NCBI RefSeq assembly: GCF_016863035.1
Contig: NZ_BOOC01000005.1
Span: 248,001 to 312,000, forward strand
DNA from: Microbispora corallina
GTDB lineage: Bacteria; Actinomycetota; Actinomycetes; Streptosporangiales; Streptosporangiaceae
Direction: 5' to 3'
Length of the DNA stretch: 64,000 bases
Shown here: piece after piece, positions 25,548 through 33,999 of the stretch
How the letters are laid out: the number at the start of each line of letters is the position of its first letter
Position numbering within the stretch: the first letter of the stretch is position 1
The notes under the pieces: generated by a model
The model's input: only the letters and a program-made list of their open reading frames with translations
Database searches by the model: none
What the model was told of the DNA's origin: nothing
Translations under genes and position numbers: made by a program

Positions 25548-26528
25548 ATGGGGCGGAAGAGAAACGAGCGGGAGCGGATCGACACGGGTCTGCGCTATCT
25601 GACCGAGGGACTCGCCCCCTTCGTCGACCGGCACATGACCGCCCGTCACGGGCCCGACTGGCTCGCGGAGTGGAACCGCCGCGACAGCGAGAAGGCGGGC
25701 TACGCGAAGACGTCCACGCTGGCGGACCCCCAGTTCCTCCTCAAGATGATCCGCAACAGGCGCGACGTCTTCGGCTCGGCCCTGTCCGGCCTGCGCAACC
25801 CGTCGGACCTCGCCCAGGAGCTGCTCGACCTGCGCAATCTGATCAACCACGACTACCTGCAGACCACGTACGCCCCGGGCGAGGCGGCGCGGGCGCTGGA
25901 GAAGATGGCCGAGCTGCTCAGGGCGGCGGGGGCGGCCGACAAGGCCCAGCTCGTGCTGGACCAGGTGCCCGGCCGCCCCACTCCCGCGCCGCGCCGCAAG
26001 GCCAAGGCGAGAAGGAGGCAGGCTCCGAAGCCCCCCGAGAGGCGGCGGCGCTTCCCCGGCGTCCTGGCGCTGGCGGCCGCGGGCGCCGTGGCGATCACGG
26101 TCGGGCTGGTCGCCGCCAACCGTCCGGGGGCCGACTCGTTCGCCGACGTGAAGGTGGGCGCGCAGCTCGGCGACTACCCGGCCGTCACGCTCAGGGACGG
26201 CTACCACCTGTCGCTGCTCGACGAGCCGGCCACGCCGCGCCGCGGGCCGAGCGGGGGCGACCTCGCCTACAGCGGCGGCGTCCTCAGCGGGCGGGACACC
26301 CGCATCGTGCTGATCGGCCCGCGCCGGCCCGCCACCTACGCGACCTGCCGGGCCGCGGCGCGCCCGGCCCACACCAGGATCACCGCGAAGTACGTCGTGC
26401 CGGGCACCCGGTTCTGCGTGACCACCTCTCGGGGGGCGGTCGGCCTGGTCAGGGTGACCGGCGGCCACCGTGGCAGGAACGTGGTCCTCGCCCTGAAGGT
26501 GTGGAAGGGCCCCCAGCCCGCGGCCTGA
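25548..26528 (+). CDS. Swt1-type HEPN protein with membrane anchor
   Basis: 326 residues. The N-terminal 115 residues are helical and contain LLDLRNLINHDYL, an RX4H motif (R96 and H101) of the kind that forms the active site of HEPN ribonucleases; the overall pattern (GLRYLTEGLAPFVDRHM near residues 15-30) fits Swt1-type HEPN. A basic Pro-rich linker (about 140-167) leads to a membrane helix at about 168-190, and the last 130 residues are strand-rich with two cysteines (TYATCRAAARP and TRFCVTTSRG). By topology the HEPN domain is in the cytoplasm and the C-terminal domain outside. GGGGAGCGGG precedes the ATG. No antitoxin candidate is next to it. Confidence 0.72.
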   Translation: MGRKRNERERIDTGLRYLTEGLAPFVDRHMTARHGPDWLAEWNRRDSEKAGYAKTSTLADPQFLLKMIRNRRDVFGSALSGLRNPSDLAQELLDLRNLINHDYLQTTYAPGEAARALEKMAELLRAAGAADKAQLVLDQVPGRPTPAPRRKAKARRRQAPKPPERRRRFPGVLALAAAGAVAITVGLVAANRPGADSFADVKVGAQLGDYPAVTLRDGYHLSLLDEPATPRRGPSGGDLAYSGGVLSGRDTRIVLIGPRRPATYATCRAAARPAHTRITAKYVVPGTRFCVTTSRGAVGLVRVTGGHRGRNVVLALKVWKGPQPAA

Positions 26529-26573
26529 CGCCTCCCGTCGCCTCGGCCGCGTCAGACGGGACGGGGGCGTCAG
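26525..26573. terminator. Bidirectional terminator
   Basis: CTGACGCC (26525-26532) pairs with GGCGTCAG (26566-26573), and inside it CCCGTC (26534-26539) pairs with GACGGG (26555-26560). It overlaps the stop codons of the convergent HEPN and nhaA genes. Confidence 0.6.
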
Positions 26574-28444
26574 GAGATGAGGGTCGCGCGGGCGCCGGCC
26601 GCGCGGACGGCGGCAGAGAGCGTCGCGATGTCGTAGGCGCCGTTGTGGCGCCTGCCGTTGATGAAGAACGTCGGCGTGCCGGACACGCCGCTCAGGTCGG
26701 CGGAGTCGATGTCCTCGGCGATCCGGTCGGCGCCGATGTGGCCCTCCAGGTCACGCTGGAAGCGCTCGACGTCGATGCCGATCTCCTCCGCGTACGTGAT
26801 CAGGTGGGGGACGAGCAGCTCACCCTGGTGCTGGAGCAGGATGTCGTGCATCTCCCAGAACGCCCCCTGCTCCGCCGCGGCCTCCGCCGCCTCTGCGGCG
26901 AGCTGGGCCGACGGGTGCACGTCGTGCAGCGGCAGGTGCCGCCAGACGTAACGGACGTCGGCGAAGCCGGCGAGAAGCTCCCGGACGATGGGCTCGGCCT
27001 GCCCGCAGTAGGGGCACTCGAAGTCGCCGTACTCGACCACGGTCACCGGCGCGTCCTGCGGTCCGCGCAGATGGTCCCGGTCGGGGTCGACGGGGGCGGC
27101 GAGATCGACGATGCTCTCCGCGGTGCCGAGCAGCGCCCGCGCCTTCACCTTCGGCGGGAGCCTGAAGGTGGCCCGCGAGAGCGCCCAGGTGAGCAGCGAC
27201 GCGCACAGCGCGGCGGCGAGGATGCCGAACTTGGCCTCCTCGAGCTGCGGCCCCCTGAAGGCGAGGGTGGCGATCAGCAGCGACACCGTGAACCCGATGC
27301 CCGCGATGGTGCCGCCGCCCGCGACGGCCGCCCAGCCGACCGGCGGCCGCACCCGCCCCCGGCTGAGCCGCGTGACGAGCCAGGTGAACCCGACGATCCC
27401 GACGGGCTTGCCCACGACGTAGGCGATCATGATGCCCAGGGTGATCGGCGAGGTGAACGCCCGGCCGAGGAAGTCGCCGCTGATCGCGATCCCCGCGTTG
27501 GCCAGCGCGAACAGCGGGACGATCAGGTAGCTCGTCCACGGGTGGTAGAGCTGCAGCAGACGGTGGTTCGGCGAGATCGCCTGGGCGAGCCCGGCGTTGA
27601 CCGTGCGCGCGAGCTCCGCCGTCGGCTGCTCGCGGAAGAGCCGGAACAGGTCCGACGCCCGTTCCAGGTCCCCGCGGCTCGCGGGCCTGGCGTACGTCAC
27701 CAGGCCCACGGCCAGCCCGACGACCACCGGCTCGACGCCCGAGGCCAGCAGCGCGACCCACGTCGCGATCCCGAACGCCGCGTACACGAGCCCCCGCCGT
27801 ACGCCGGCGGCCTTGACGCCCAGCATCAGCGCGAAGATCGCGACCGCGGTGATCAGGGGACCCGCCTCGACGTGCTCGCTGTAGAAGACCGCGATGACGG
27901 CGAGCGCGACCAGGTCGTCCACGACCGTGACGGTCAGCATGTACGTGTGCGCCCGGGACGGGAACCGGGACGCCACCAGGGTTAGCATGCCGAGCGCGAA
28001 CGCCGTGTCGGTCGACATCGCGGCGCCCCACCCGTGGAGGGACGGCCTGCCCGCGTTGACCAGCAGGTAGACGGCGACGGGCACGACCATCCCGCCGACG
28101 CCGGCCAGGACGGGCAGCAGGAGGCGCCGGCGTTCGCGCAGCTCACCCATGTCGAACTCGCGCCTGGCCTCCATCCCCACGACGAGGAAGAAGAACGTCA
28201 TCAGGCCCGTGTTCACCCAGTGGCGCAGGTCCTGGGAGATGCCCGCGCCGCCCAGGCGGACCGACAGCGACGTGCCCCACAGGGCCTCGTACGACCGGGC
28301 GTCGACGTTCGCCCAGATCAGCGCGGCCACGGTCGCGGCGAGCAGGATCGCGGCGCTGCCGGTCTCGGTGCGCAGGAACTCGCGCAGCGGCGTGTCGAGC
28401 CGCCGTGCCCAGGCGGTCCGGCCGGAGAGAGTGGGTTGCGTCAC
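26570..28444 (-). CDS. nhaA: Na+/H+ antiporter NhaA fused to a DsbA-like thioredoxin domain
   Basis: 624 residues. Residues 20-425 are NhaA with its hallmarks: STDTAFALG with D146 (E. coli D133 equivalent) and TVVDDLVALAV with the paired aspartates D176-D177 (D163-D164), plus about 12 membrane helices. From about 450 on comes a DsbA-type domain with the redox motif CPYC at 477-480 (DFECPYCGQAEP), the cis-proline loop SGVSGTPTFFING and the helical insert. The fused form is well known in actinobacteria; the thioredoxin part should be in the cytoplasm or cell wall depending on the helix count, which I cannot settle. GTG start with AGGTG upstream. Role: sodium and pH balance. Confidence 0.93.
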   Translation of the reverse strand: MTQPTLSGRTAWARRLDTPLREFLRTETGSAAILLAATVAALIWANVDARSYEALWGTSLSVRLGGAGISQDLRHWVNTGLMTFFFLVVGMEARREFDMGELRERRRLLLPVLAGVGGMVVPVAVYLLVNAGRPSLHGWGAAMSTDTAFALGMLTLVASRFPSRAHTYMLTVTVVDDLVALAVIAVFYSEHVEAGPLITAVAIFALMLGVKAAGVRRGLVYAAFGIATWVALLASGVEPVVVGLAVGLVTYARPASRGDLERASDLFRLFREQPTAELARTVNAGLAQAISPNHRLLQLYHPWTSYLIVPLFALANAGIAISGDFLGRAFTSPITLGIMIAYVVGKPVGIVGFTWLVTRLSRGRVRPPVGWAAVAGGGTIAGIGFTVSLLIATLAFRGPQLEEAKFGILAAALCASLLTWALSRATFRLPPKVKARALLGTAESIVDLAAPVDPDRDHLRGPQDAPVTVVEYGDFECPYCGQAEPIVRELLAGFADVRYVWRHLPLHDVHPSAQLAAEAAEAAAEQGAFWEMHDILLQHQGELLVPHLITYAEEIGIDVERFQRDLEGHIGADRIAEDIDSADLSGVSGTPTFFINGRRHNGAYDIATLSAAVRAAGARATLIS

Positions 28445-28606
28445 CTCACACCTGACATCCGTCCGCCCTCTCGCATTCCCGTCCGCCCGGCGCGTCCCCG
28501 GATCGTCCGCCGGAGTTCGCCACGGGCGGAGGGCCGGACCGTTCCGCCGGACGGCGCGCGCCCCTAGCGTGGGGCCGCGACGATCCCGACGAAGGGGCTG
28601 AGGAGC

Positions 28607-29434
28607 ATGCGGCAGAACGAGGCGATCAGAGGCACGGCCGCGGGGGTGCCGTTCACGGCGCTGCCTCCGGCGGTCCCGGTCGCGGAGCCCGCGCCGCTGG
28701 TCGTGACGTGGCACATGATGGACGCGCCGTGCACCGACGCCGCGTTCGCCGCCGCGCTGCCGCTGGCCCAGGTCCCGGCGTGGCGGGTGCATCTCGGCAT
28801 GCCGTGGTGCGGCGACCGCGCGTGGGACGGCGGGCGCGAGGAGGCCTTACTGGACCCGATGATGCGGTACGCGGACCCGGTGATCCGGCAGGCCGTGGAG
28901 GAGTTCCCGGCGGCCCTGGCCGAGCTGAGGGAACGGCTGCCGCTCGACGACGGCCCCATCGGCGTCGTCGGGGGCTCGCTGGGCGGGGCGGTCGCCCTGT
29001 CCGTGCTGGCCGGAGGCGAGGTGCCGGTGGCCGCGGCGGCCCTGGTGAACGCGGCCGTCCGCGCGCGCTCGGTCGTCGCGGTCATCGAGGGCTCCGGCCG
29101 CGAGCCGTACGCGTGGGACGAGCGGTCCCTGGCTGCGGCCGACCGGCTCGACTTCGTGGCCCTCGCCGGCCGGATCGCGGCCCGCGTGCCGCAGCCGCCC
29201 GTGCTCGTCGTGAGCGGCGAGCTGGACTTCCCGGTCTTCCGCGCCGACGCGGCCGACCTGGTTGAGGCACTGCGGGGACGATACGGCGACCCGGACCACG
29301 TCCGGCGGGAGGAGATCCCCGGCCTCGACCACCCGCTCGCCGAGCGGCCCGGCGTCGAGCCCGCACCCCAGCTGCCGACGGCCGCCGCGGTGGACCGGGC
29401 GATCGGCGCGTGGTTCCTCGCCCACCTCCGCTGA
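28607..29434 (+). CDS. Alpha/beta hydrolase family protein
   Basis: 275-residue predicted serine hydrolase. The nucleophile elbow is GVVGGSLGGAVALSVL near residues 123-138, a late acid is likely in VVSGELDFPV, and the histidine in EIPGLDHPLAERP. A lid-like region near the N-terminus holds WHMMDAPCTD. The ATG at 28607 follows GAGGAGC, and a TAGCGT -10 box lies about 40 bases upstream. Divergent from nhaA. Substrate unknown. Confidence 0.82.
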   Translation: MRQNEAIRGTAAGVPFTALPPAVPVAEPAPLVVTWHMMDAPCTDAAFAAALPLAQVPAWRVHLGMPWCGDRAWDGGREEALLDPMMRYADPVIRQAVEEFPAALAELRERLPLDDGPIGVVGGSLGGAVALSVLAGGEVPVAAAALVNAAVRARSVVAVIEGSGREPYAWDERSLAAADRLDFVALAGRIAARVPQPPVLVVSGELDFPVFRADAADLVEALRGRYGDPDHVRREEIPGLDHPLAERPGVEPAPQLPTAAAVDRAIGAWFLAHLR

Positions 29435-29477
29435 CCGGGCCAAGCCGCGACAAGCGGCCGGACTCAACCGGCAGGCG

Positions 29478-29501
29478 GACCGCTTGAACCTGCGGGCGGT
29501 C
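29478..29501. terminator. Possible hairpin between convergent genes
   Basis: GACCGC and GCGGTC form a six-base stem with a 12-base loop in the short gap between the hydrolase and VOC genes. Weak. Confidence 0.3.
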
Positions 29502-30269
29502 TCAGCCGGCGGGCAGGCGGACGGCCCAGACGCTGAACGGAGCGCCCTGAGGGTCGCGCAGCGCCGCCAGCGGGCCGACCGGGCTGTCGATCGGGCCGTG
29601 GACGACCGTGCCGCCGAGCCCCTCGGCCCGCCGTGCGAGATCCTCGACGTCGGCGGCCGAGAAGTAGACGATCCAGCGCTGCTCGACACCCTCGCGCGGA
29701 GGCGCGATGACGCCGCCCACCATGGTCCCGCCCGCCACGAACCCGGTGAAGGGCGCCCCGCCCAGGTCGACCGTGGTCGTGGTGAGGCCGGCGACGCGCT
29801 CGTAGAAGGGCGGCGCGGCCTCGCGGCCCTCCGTCATGAGCTCGCTCCAGACGAACGCGCCCGGCTCGTTCACGACCGTCGCGCCGACGTGCTCCCCGGC
29901 CTCCCACAGCCCGAACGCGACCCCGCCCGGATCGGCGACGAGGGCCGCGCGGCCCATCGCGCCGACCCCGTACGGCGGCGTGAGCAGGCGGCCGCCCGCG
30001 GCCTCCACCTCGGTGACCGCGGCGTCGACGTCGTCCACCGCGAGGTAGGTGGTCCATCTCGGGGCGCTGTCCGGCGGCGCGGACCCGATCGCCGCGACGA
30101 TCCCGCCGTTCATGCGGCACAGGGAGTACAGACCACCGTCGGGGCCGGGGCGGTCGTCGAAGGTCCAGCCGAACAGCGGGCCGTAGAACGACCGCGCCTG
30201 CTCGGGGTCGGGGGTCCGCAGGTCCACCCAGTTGGGCGTGCCCGGGTGGTAGGACGTCCGGTCGGGCAT
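29502..30269 (-). CDS. Two-domain VOC (glyoxalase-like) protein
   Basis: 255 residues made of two repeats of the vicinal-oxygen-chelate fold. The first begins PNWVDLRTPDPEQARSFYGP and has WTTYLAVDDVDAAV and ALVADPGGVAFGLWE; the second begins FVWSELMTEGREAAPPFYER and has WIVYFSAADVEDLARRAE and AALRDPQGAPFSVWA. Proteins of this type are annotated as hydroxylases or bleomycin-resistance relatives; metal ligands are not complete (the first residue is N rather than H). AAGGAGG lies before the ATG at 30269. Confidence 0.87.
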   Translation of the reverse strand: MPDRTSYHPGTPNWVDLRTPDPEQARSFYGPLFGWTFDDRPGPDGGLYSLCRMNGGIVAAIGSAPPDSAPRWTTYLAVDDVDAAVTEVEAAGGRLLTPPYGVGAMGRAALVADPGGVAFGLWEAGEHVGATVVNEPGAFVWSELMTEGREAAPPFYERVAGLTTTTVDLGGAPFTGFVAGGTMVGGVIAPPREGVEQRWIVYFSAADVEDLARRAEGLGGTVVHGPIDSPVGPLAALRDPQGAPFSVWAVRLPAG

Positions 30270-30549
30270 CGCGCCTCCTTCGGCAGCCGAGCAGCGCGGC
30301 CGGCGGGATGACCGGTCGCGTGGGCATCGGCGAGGGCGGTGTCGGCACGCCGCGGAGTGCCCGACGGCGACGGGGGGACATGTCCAGCCTATCCGCGGCG
30401 CCCGGGCCGAGCCCGGCCTTCCGGTGGGACGTGCGCCCGCGACGCGCCACCGATCCCGACTTCCCGGGCTCGGTGCGATCCGGCCTTCCAGCGGGATTTC
30501 CCGCCGCGGCGCCGGGGCCGATCCCACCTGTCGGGCGCGATGTCGCTGC

Positions 30550-30555
30550 TACGGT
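30550..30555 (+). promoter_or_regulatory. -10 box of a leaderless gene
   Basis: TACGGT ends eight bases before the ATG at 30564, with no ribosome site between. Confidence 0.45.
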
Positions 30556-30563
30556 GTGCGGCC

Positions 30564-31388
30564 ATGCTGCATCCCGATGTCGCCGGAGCCGCCCGGCGGT
30601 ACCTGGCCGTGGCCGATCGGCTGCTCCCCGGGCGGATCCGCTGCTACTACGTCGTGGGGTCCACGGCGCTCGGCGCCTACCGGCCCGGCCGCAGCGACAT
30701 CGACTTCGTGGCCGTCGTGGACGGCCGGCTCGACGGCCGGGAGCTGCGCCGCCTGCGCCTGGTGCAGGCGGCCGCCAACCTTCCCTCGGCCGTCTCCTCC
30801 GTCGCGCGTCTGCGGCTGACGCTTCCGGGGACGCTCAACGGCGTGTTCGTCTCGGACGCCGACCTCGCGACGCCGGTGACAATGATTCGCCCGCTGGCCT
30901 CCCACGTCGGCCCGTCGTTCCAGCGGGGTGCGGGCTTCGACGTCAACCCGGTGAACTGGAAGGTCCTGCGCGAGCGCGGGATCCCCGTCCGCGGGCCCTC
31001 CCCCGGCGACCTGGCCCTCGACCCCGAGCCGGGACGTCTGCGCGACTGGAACCGGGACAACCTGCGCCGCTACTGGCTTCCCTGGGCAGAACGGACCCTG
31101 CGGAGGCCGGACCGGTGCGGTCTCCGGGCCCGGGCGTCGACGGCCTGGGGCGTCCTCGGCCCGCCGCGGCTCCACCACACCATCGCCACGGGCGGCGTCG
31201 TGTCCAAGGAGGAGGCCGGCGCGTACGCCCTCGACGTGTTCGGGCCCGAGTGGCATCCACTCATCCGCGAGGCCCTGGCCTACCGGCGCGGCGAGTCGGC
31301 CGATCCCGCCTTCTCCGACCCTGACCTGCGGCGAAGGCGCACCGCCGAATTCGCCCTCGCTGTCGTCGCCGACGCCACCCGTCTCTGA
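30564..31388 (+). CDS. Nucleotidyltransferase-domain protein (aminoglycoside adenylyltransferase-like)
   Basis: 274 residues. The polymerase-beta-type signature GSTALGAYRPGRSDIDFVAV gives the two metal-binding aspartates in SDIDF. The remaining part resembles the ANT(3'')/DUF4111 architecture: WKVLRERGIPVRGPSP and the helical half LHHTIATGGVVSKEEAGAYAL with a glutamate that could be the catalytic base. Possible action is adenylylation of a small molecule, but resistance is not shown. Start chosen at 30564 because the -10 box sits just before it and the upstream in-frame residues are compositionally unlike protein. Confidence 0.82.
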   Translation: MLHPDVAGAARRYLAVADRLLPGRIRCYYVVGSTALGAYRPGRSDIDFVAVVDGRLDGRELRRLRLVQAAANLPSAVSSVARLRLTLPGTLNGVFVSDADLATPVTMIRPLASHVGPSFQRGAGFDVNPVNWKVLRERGIPVRGPSPGDLALDPEPGRLRDWNRDNLRRYWLPWAERTLRRPDRCGLRARASTAWGVLGPPRLHHTIATGGVVSKEEAGAYALDVFGPEWHPLIREALAYRRGESADPAFSDPDLRRRRTAEFALAVVADATRL

Positions 31389-31408
31389 TCGTGATGTTGA
31401 CCAGATAG

Positions 31409-31452
31409 TTGCAGCGCGGAACACCGCCCGCTATGTTGCTTGACGCAGCAAC
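31409..31452 (+). promoter_or_regulatory. Promoter and dyad operator of the FMN reductase gene
   Basis: TTGCAG (31409-31414) and TATGTT (31432-31437) are 17 bases apart, an excellent promoter. The dyad GTTGCT/AGCAAC (31435-31452, six-base spacer) overlaps the -10 box and start site, and the half-site TAGTTGC also occurs at 31407. A related dyad lies on the promoter of the nearby MarR gene. Confidence 0.65.
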
Positions 31453-31476
31453 TACTTCTACGGAAAGCGGTGACCC

Positions 31477-32037
31477 ATGACCAGAATCGGCATCATCCTC
31501 GGCAGCACCCGTCCCGGCCGCAACGGCGAGGCCGTCGCACGCTGGGTCTACGAGCACGCCTCACGGCGCACCGACGCCGAGTTCGAGCTGGTCGACCTGC
31601 TCGACTACAAGCTCCCCCACCTCGACGAGGCGATCCCGCCGTCCCTCGGCCAGTACTCCCAGCCGCACACCCACCAGTGGGCGCAGAAGATCGCGTCGTT
31701 CGACGGCTTCATCATGGTGACCCCCGAGTACAACCACTCCACGTCCGGCGCCCTGAAGAACGCCATCGACTTCCTGTACGCCGAGTGGAACAACAAGGCC
31801 GTCGGATTCGTCAGCTACGGCGCGGTCGGCGGCGCCCGGGCCGTCGAGCACCTGCGCCTCATCGCGGGCGAGCTGCAGCTGGCCGACGTGCGGGCCCAGG
31901 TGGCGCTGTCGATGTTCTACGACTTCGAGAACTTCAGCGTCTTCAAGCCCGGCGACTTCCAGCGCGACGCGCTCACGGCCGTGTTCGACCAGGTCGTCGC
32001 CTGGAGCAAGGCGCTGGCCCCGCTGCGCGCGGTCTGA
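31477..32037 (+). CDS. NADPH-dependent FMN reductase
   Basis: 186-residue flavodoxin-like reductase. FMN-phosphate loop in GIILGSTRPGRNGEAVARWV near residues 5-24 and the isoalloxazine-contacting MVTPEYNHSTSGALKNAID (about 82-100), both typical of the Lot6/EmoB group that reduces quinones and supplies reduced flavin. The end of GFVSYGAVGGARAVEHLR is also conserved. The promoter carries a GTTGC dyad like that of the MarR gene downstream, so I infer control by that regulator. Confidence 0.92.
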   Translation: MTRIGIILGSTRPGRNGEAVARWVYEHASRRTDAEFELVDLLDYKLPHLDEAIPPSLGQYSQPHTHQWAQKIASFDGFIMVTPEYNHSTSGALKNAIDFLYAEWNNKAVGFVSYGAVGGARAVEHLRLIAGELQLADVRAQVALSMFYDFENFSVFKPGDFQRDALTAVFDQVVAWSKALAPLRAV

Positions 32038-32058
32038 TCCGTCTCGCGCGCAGGCGCT

Positions 32059-32532
32059 TCAGTGGCGGCAGCCGCCGCCTCCCACCTGCTGAAGCGCCTG
32101 CGCGAGGCGGGCCAGGTCCATCCCCTCCAGGTGGTCCAGCAGGTATCGCCGCATCCCGTCCAGATGCGTCGGCCACGCCCCCTTCAGGCGGTCGAGGCCG
32201 GCGTCGGTCAGGACGGCGTTCCACCCGCGGGCGTCCTCACCGCATCGGACCCGCTCGACCAGTCCGGACGCCTCCAGGCGGGTGACGACACGGGTCATCC
32301 CGCTCAGCGACAGCTCGCAGGCGGCCGCGAGCTCGCTCATCCGCATGTGACGCCCGGGCGCCTCCGACAGGTGCATCAGCGTGAGGTACTCGGACAGCGT
32401 GATGCGCTGCTCGCGCACCAGGTCGGCGTCCAGGTTGCGGGGCAGCACGAAGATCACCCGGGCCAGGGAGCGGACGAGCGCCTCCTCGTCCGCGTTCAAC
32501 GGGCGCAGGGGGCGTTCCGTCTCGTCGGCCAT
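32059..32532 (-). CDS. MarR family transcriptional regulator
   Basis: 157 residues: RITLSEYLTLMHLSEAPGRH, recognition region MRMSELAAACELSLSGMTRV, wing RCGEDARGWNAVLTDAG, and C-terminal dimer helices ending in a glycine/cysteine/histidine tail (GGGGCRH) that could sense a metal or oxidant. No ribosome site; TAGAAT ends six bases before the ATG, so leaderless. A large dyad covers the promoter, implying autorepression. It converges with the FMN reductase gene. Confidence 0.9.
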   Translation of the reverse strand: MADETERPLRPLNADEEALVRSLARVIFVLPRNLDADLVREQRITLSEYLTLMHLSEAPGRHMRMSELAAACELSLSGMTRVVTRLEASGLVERVRCGEDARGWNAVLTDAGLDRLKGAWPTHLDGMRRYLLDHLEGMDLARLAQALQQVGGGGCRH

Positions 32533-32538
32533 GACGAC

Positions 32539-32568
32539 ATTCTAGTTGTTGCGGCAAGCAACAGCTAG
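32539..32568 (-). promoter_or_regulatory. MarR autoregulatory promoter and 27-base dyad
   Basis: Arms CTAGTTGTTGC and GCAACAGCTAG (32542-32568, five-base spacer) match at 10 of 11 positions. The -10 box TAGAAT (32539-32544, minus strand) touches the dyad. The stop codon of the upstream GNAT gene lies within it. Confidence 0.7.
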
Positions 32569-32996
32569 GACCGCAGCGACCTGACCCAGCGGCTGCAGTC
32601 GGTCTGCCGGCCGTACCCTGCCGCCGTCCACGCCTGATGGGCGAGCACGTTCGCGTCGAGGACCATCGCGTCGGAGCGGACGGCGCCGAACCGCGCGAAG
32701 CGGGCCTCGGCGGCGTCGATCAGAGCCCGGGCCACACCCCTGCGCCGGTGGCCGGGATGCACGGCGAGACGATACAGGTGGGCCCGCCAGCCGTCCCAGC
32801 CCGCGATGAGGGTGCCGACCAGCCGCCCGTCGATCTCCGCCACCATCAGCGCCTCGGGGTCGCGCTCCATCAGCCTGCGCACGCCCTCGGCCGAATCGTG
32901 CCGGTCCGTGTTCTCGGCCGCCAGGAGCCAGAACTCCAGCACCGCCTCGATCTCGTCCAGGCGCCCCGCCCGGATCCGCACCCCGGTGTCGCTCAC
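32565..32996 (-). CDS. GNAT family N-acetyltransferase
   Basis: 143 residues with the acetyl-CoA pyrophosphate loop in YRLAVHPGHRRRGVARALID and the typical end ANVLAHQAWTAAGYGRQ. I chose GTG at 32996 because a TAGCGT -10 box ends eight bases before it; a TTG at 33014 would give six more residues but would overlap that box. Substrate unknown. It is upstream of the MarR gene on the same strand, yet that gene has its own promoter. Confidence 0.85.
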   Translation of the reverse strand: MSDTGVRIRAGRLDEIEAVLEFWLLAAENTDRHDSAEGVRRLMERDPEALMVAEIDGRLVGTLIAGWDGWRAHLYRLAVHPGHRRRGVARALIDAAEARFARFGAVRSDAMVLDANVLAHQAWTAAGYGRQTDCSRWVRSLRS

Positions 32997-33084
32997 AGCC
33001 GGCGACGCTACCAACGGCCCCCGATGATCCGCGACCGGTTTGCCGGTGCGCGGTGGTGGACCGCCCTGTGCGACGGCGTGCCGC

Positions 33085-33999
33085 TCACAGCTTGTCGAGC
33101 ACAGCCACGTCGTCCGGGCCGAGGGCCATGGCGGCCGCGGCCACGTTCTCCCGGAGGTGGGCGAGGGAGGAGGTGCCGGGGATCGCGAGCGTCACCGGCG
33201 AGTGGGCGAGCACCCAGGCGAGCGCCACCTGGATGCGGGTCGCGCCGTACCGTCCGGCGATCTCGTCGAGCGTCCCCAGGTGCCCGGCGTCGGGAGCCAT
33301 GCCGGGCGGGGCCTGGGAGAGGTCCAGGCCGGGGCGGAGCATCCCGGCGGCGAGCGGGAAGTAGGGGACGAACGCGATGCCCGCCGCCTCGCACGCCGAC
33401 AGGACGTCCGCGCCGGACCGGTCGGCGACGTGGAACCGGTTCTGCACGGCCACCACGGGCGCGATCCGGCGTGCCTCGGCCAGTTGGCCGGTCGTGACTC
33501 CGCTGAGCCCGAGATGCCGCACCAGCCCGCGCTCCCTCAGCTCGGCGAGCGCGCCGAACGACTCCGCGAACGGAGTCGTGTCGGGTGGGAGCAGACCGTC
33601 CCCGCCGACGCGCAGGTACACGAGGTCGAGGGCGTCGGCGCCGAGCCGCGCGAGGTTCTCCTCGACCTGCGCGCGCAGGCTCGCCGGGTCGGCGGCGGGC
33701 GTCCAGGCCCTGCTCCCGTCGCGGACGACCCCCACCTTCGTGGCGACGACAAGATCGTCCGGGTACGGATGCAGGGCTTCGCGGATCAGATCGTTGGCCA
33801 CATGGGGACCGTAGAAGTCCGCGGTGTCGATGTGCGTCACGCCCAGCTCGACCGCTCCGCGCAGGACGGCGAGCGCCGCGTCACGGTCCGGCGGCGGCCC
33901 CCAGACACCGGGACCGGGCAGGTGCATCGCACCGTACCCGAGCCGCCGGACCACCAGGTCGTCCGCGAGTCGCAGGCTCTCGCCGATGGGATGGGTCAT
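33085..33999 (-). CDS. Aldo/keto reductase family oxidoreductase
   Basis: 304-residue TIM-barrel reductase using NADPH. Of the catalytic tetrad, aspartate and tyrosine are in HIDTADFYGPHVANDLI and the lysine in VVATKVGVVRDG. The usual histidine segment (Y.LH..D) reads LDLVYLRVGGDG, so the histidine is replaced by arginine, as in a subgroup of actinobacterial members. The cofactor end is IPGTSSLAHLRENVAAA. Its ATG overlaps the stop of the upstream DNA-binding protein (ATGA), with AGGAGG inside that gene; the two are translationally coupled. Confidence 0.88.
   Translation of the reverse strand: MTHPIGESLRLADDLVVRRLGYGAMHLPGPGVWGPPPDRDAALAVLRGAVELGVTHIDTADFYGPHVANDLIREALHPYPDDLVVATKVGVVRDGSRAWTPAADPASLRAQVEENLARLGADALDLVYLRVGGDGLLPPDTTPFAESFGALAELRERGLVRHLGLSGVTTGQLAEARRIAPVVAVQNRFHVADRSGADVLSACEAAGIAFVPYFPLAAGMLRPGLDLSQAPPGMAPDAGHLGTLDEIAGRYGATRIQVALAWVLAHSPVTLAIPGTSSLAHLRENVAAAAMALGPDDVAVLDKL

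Noticed and set aside
25532..27985. Long plus-strand open frame over the HEPN gene and antisense to nhaA
   Set aside because: The translation is low-complexity and runs through two well-supported genes in other frames.
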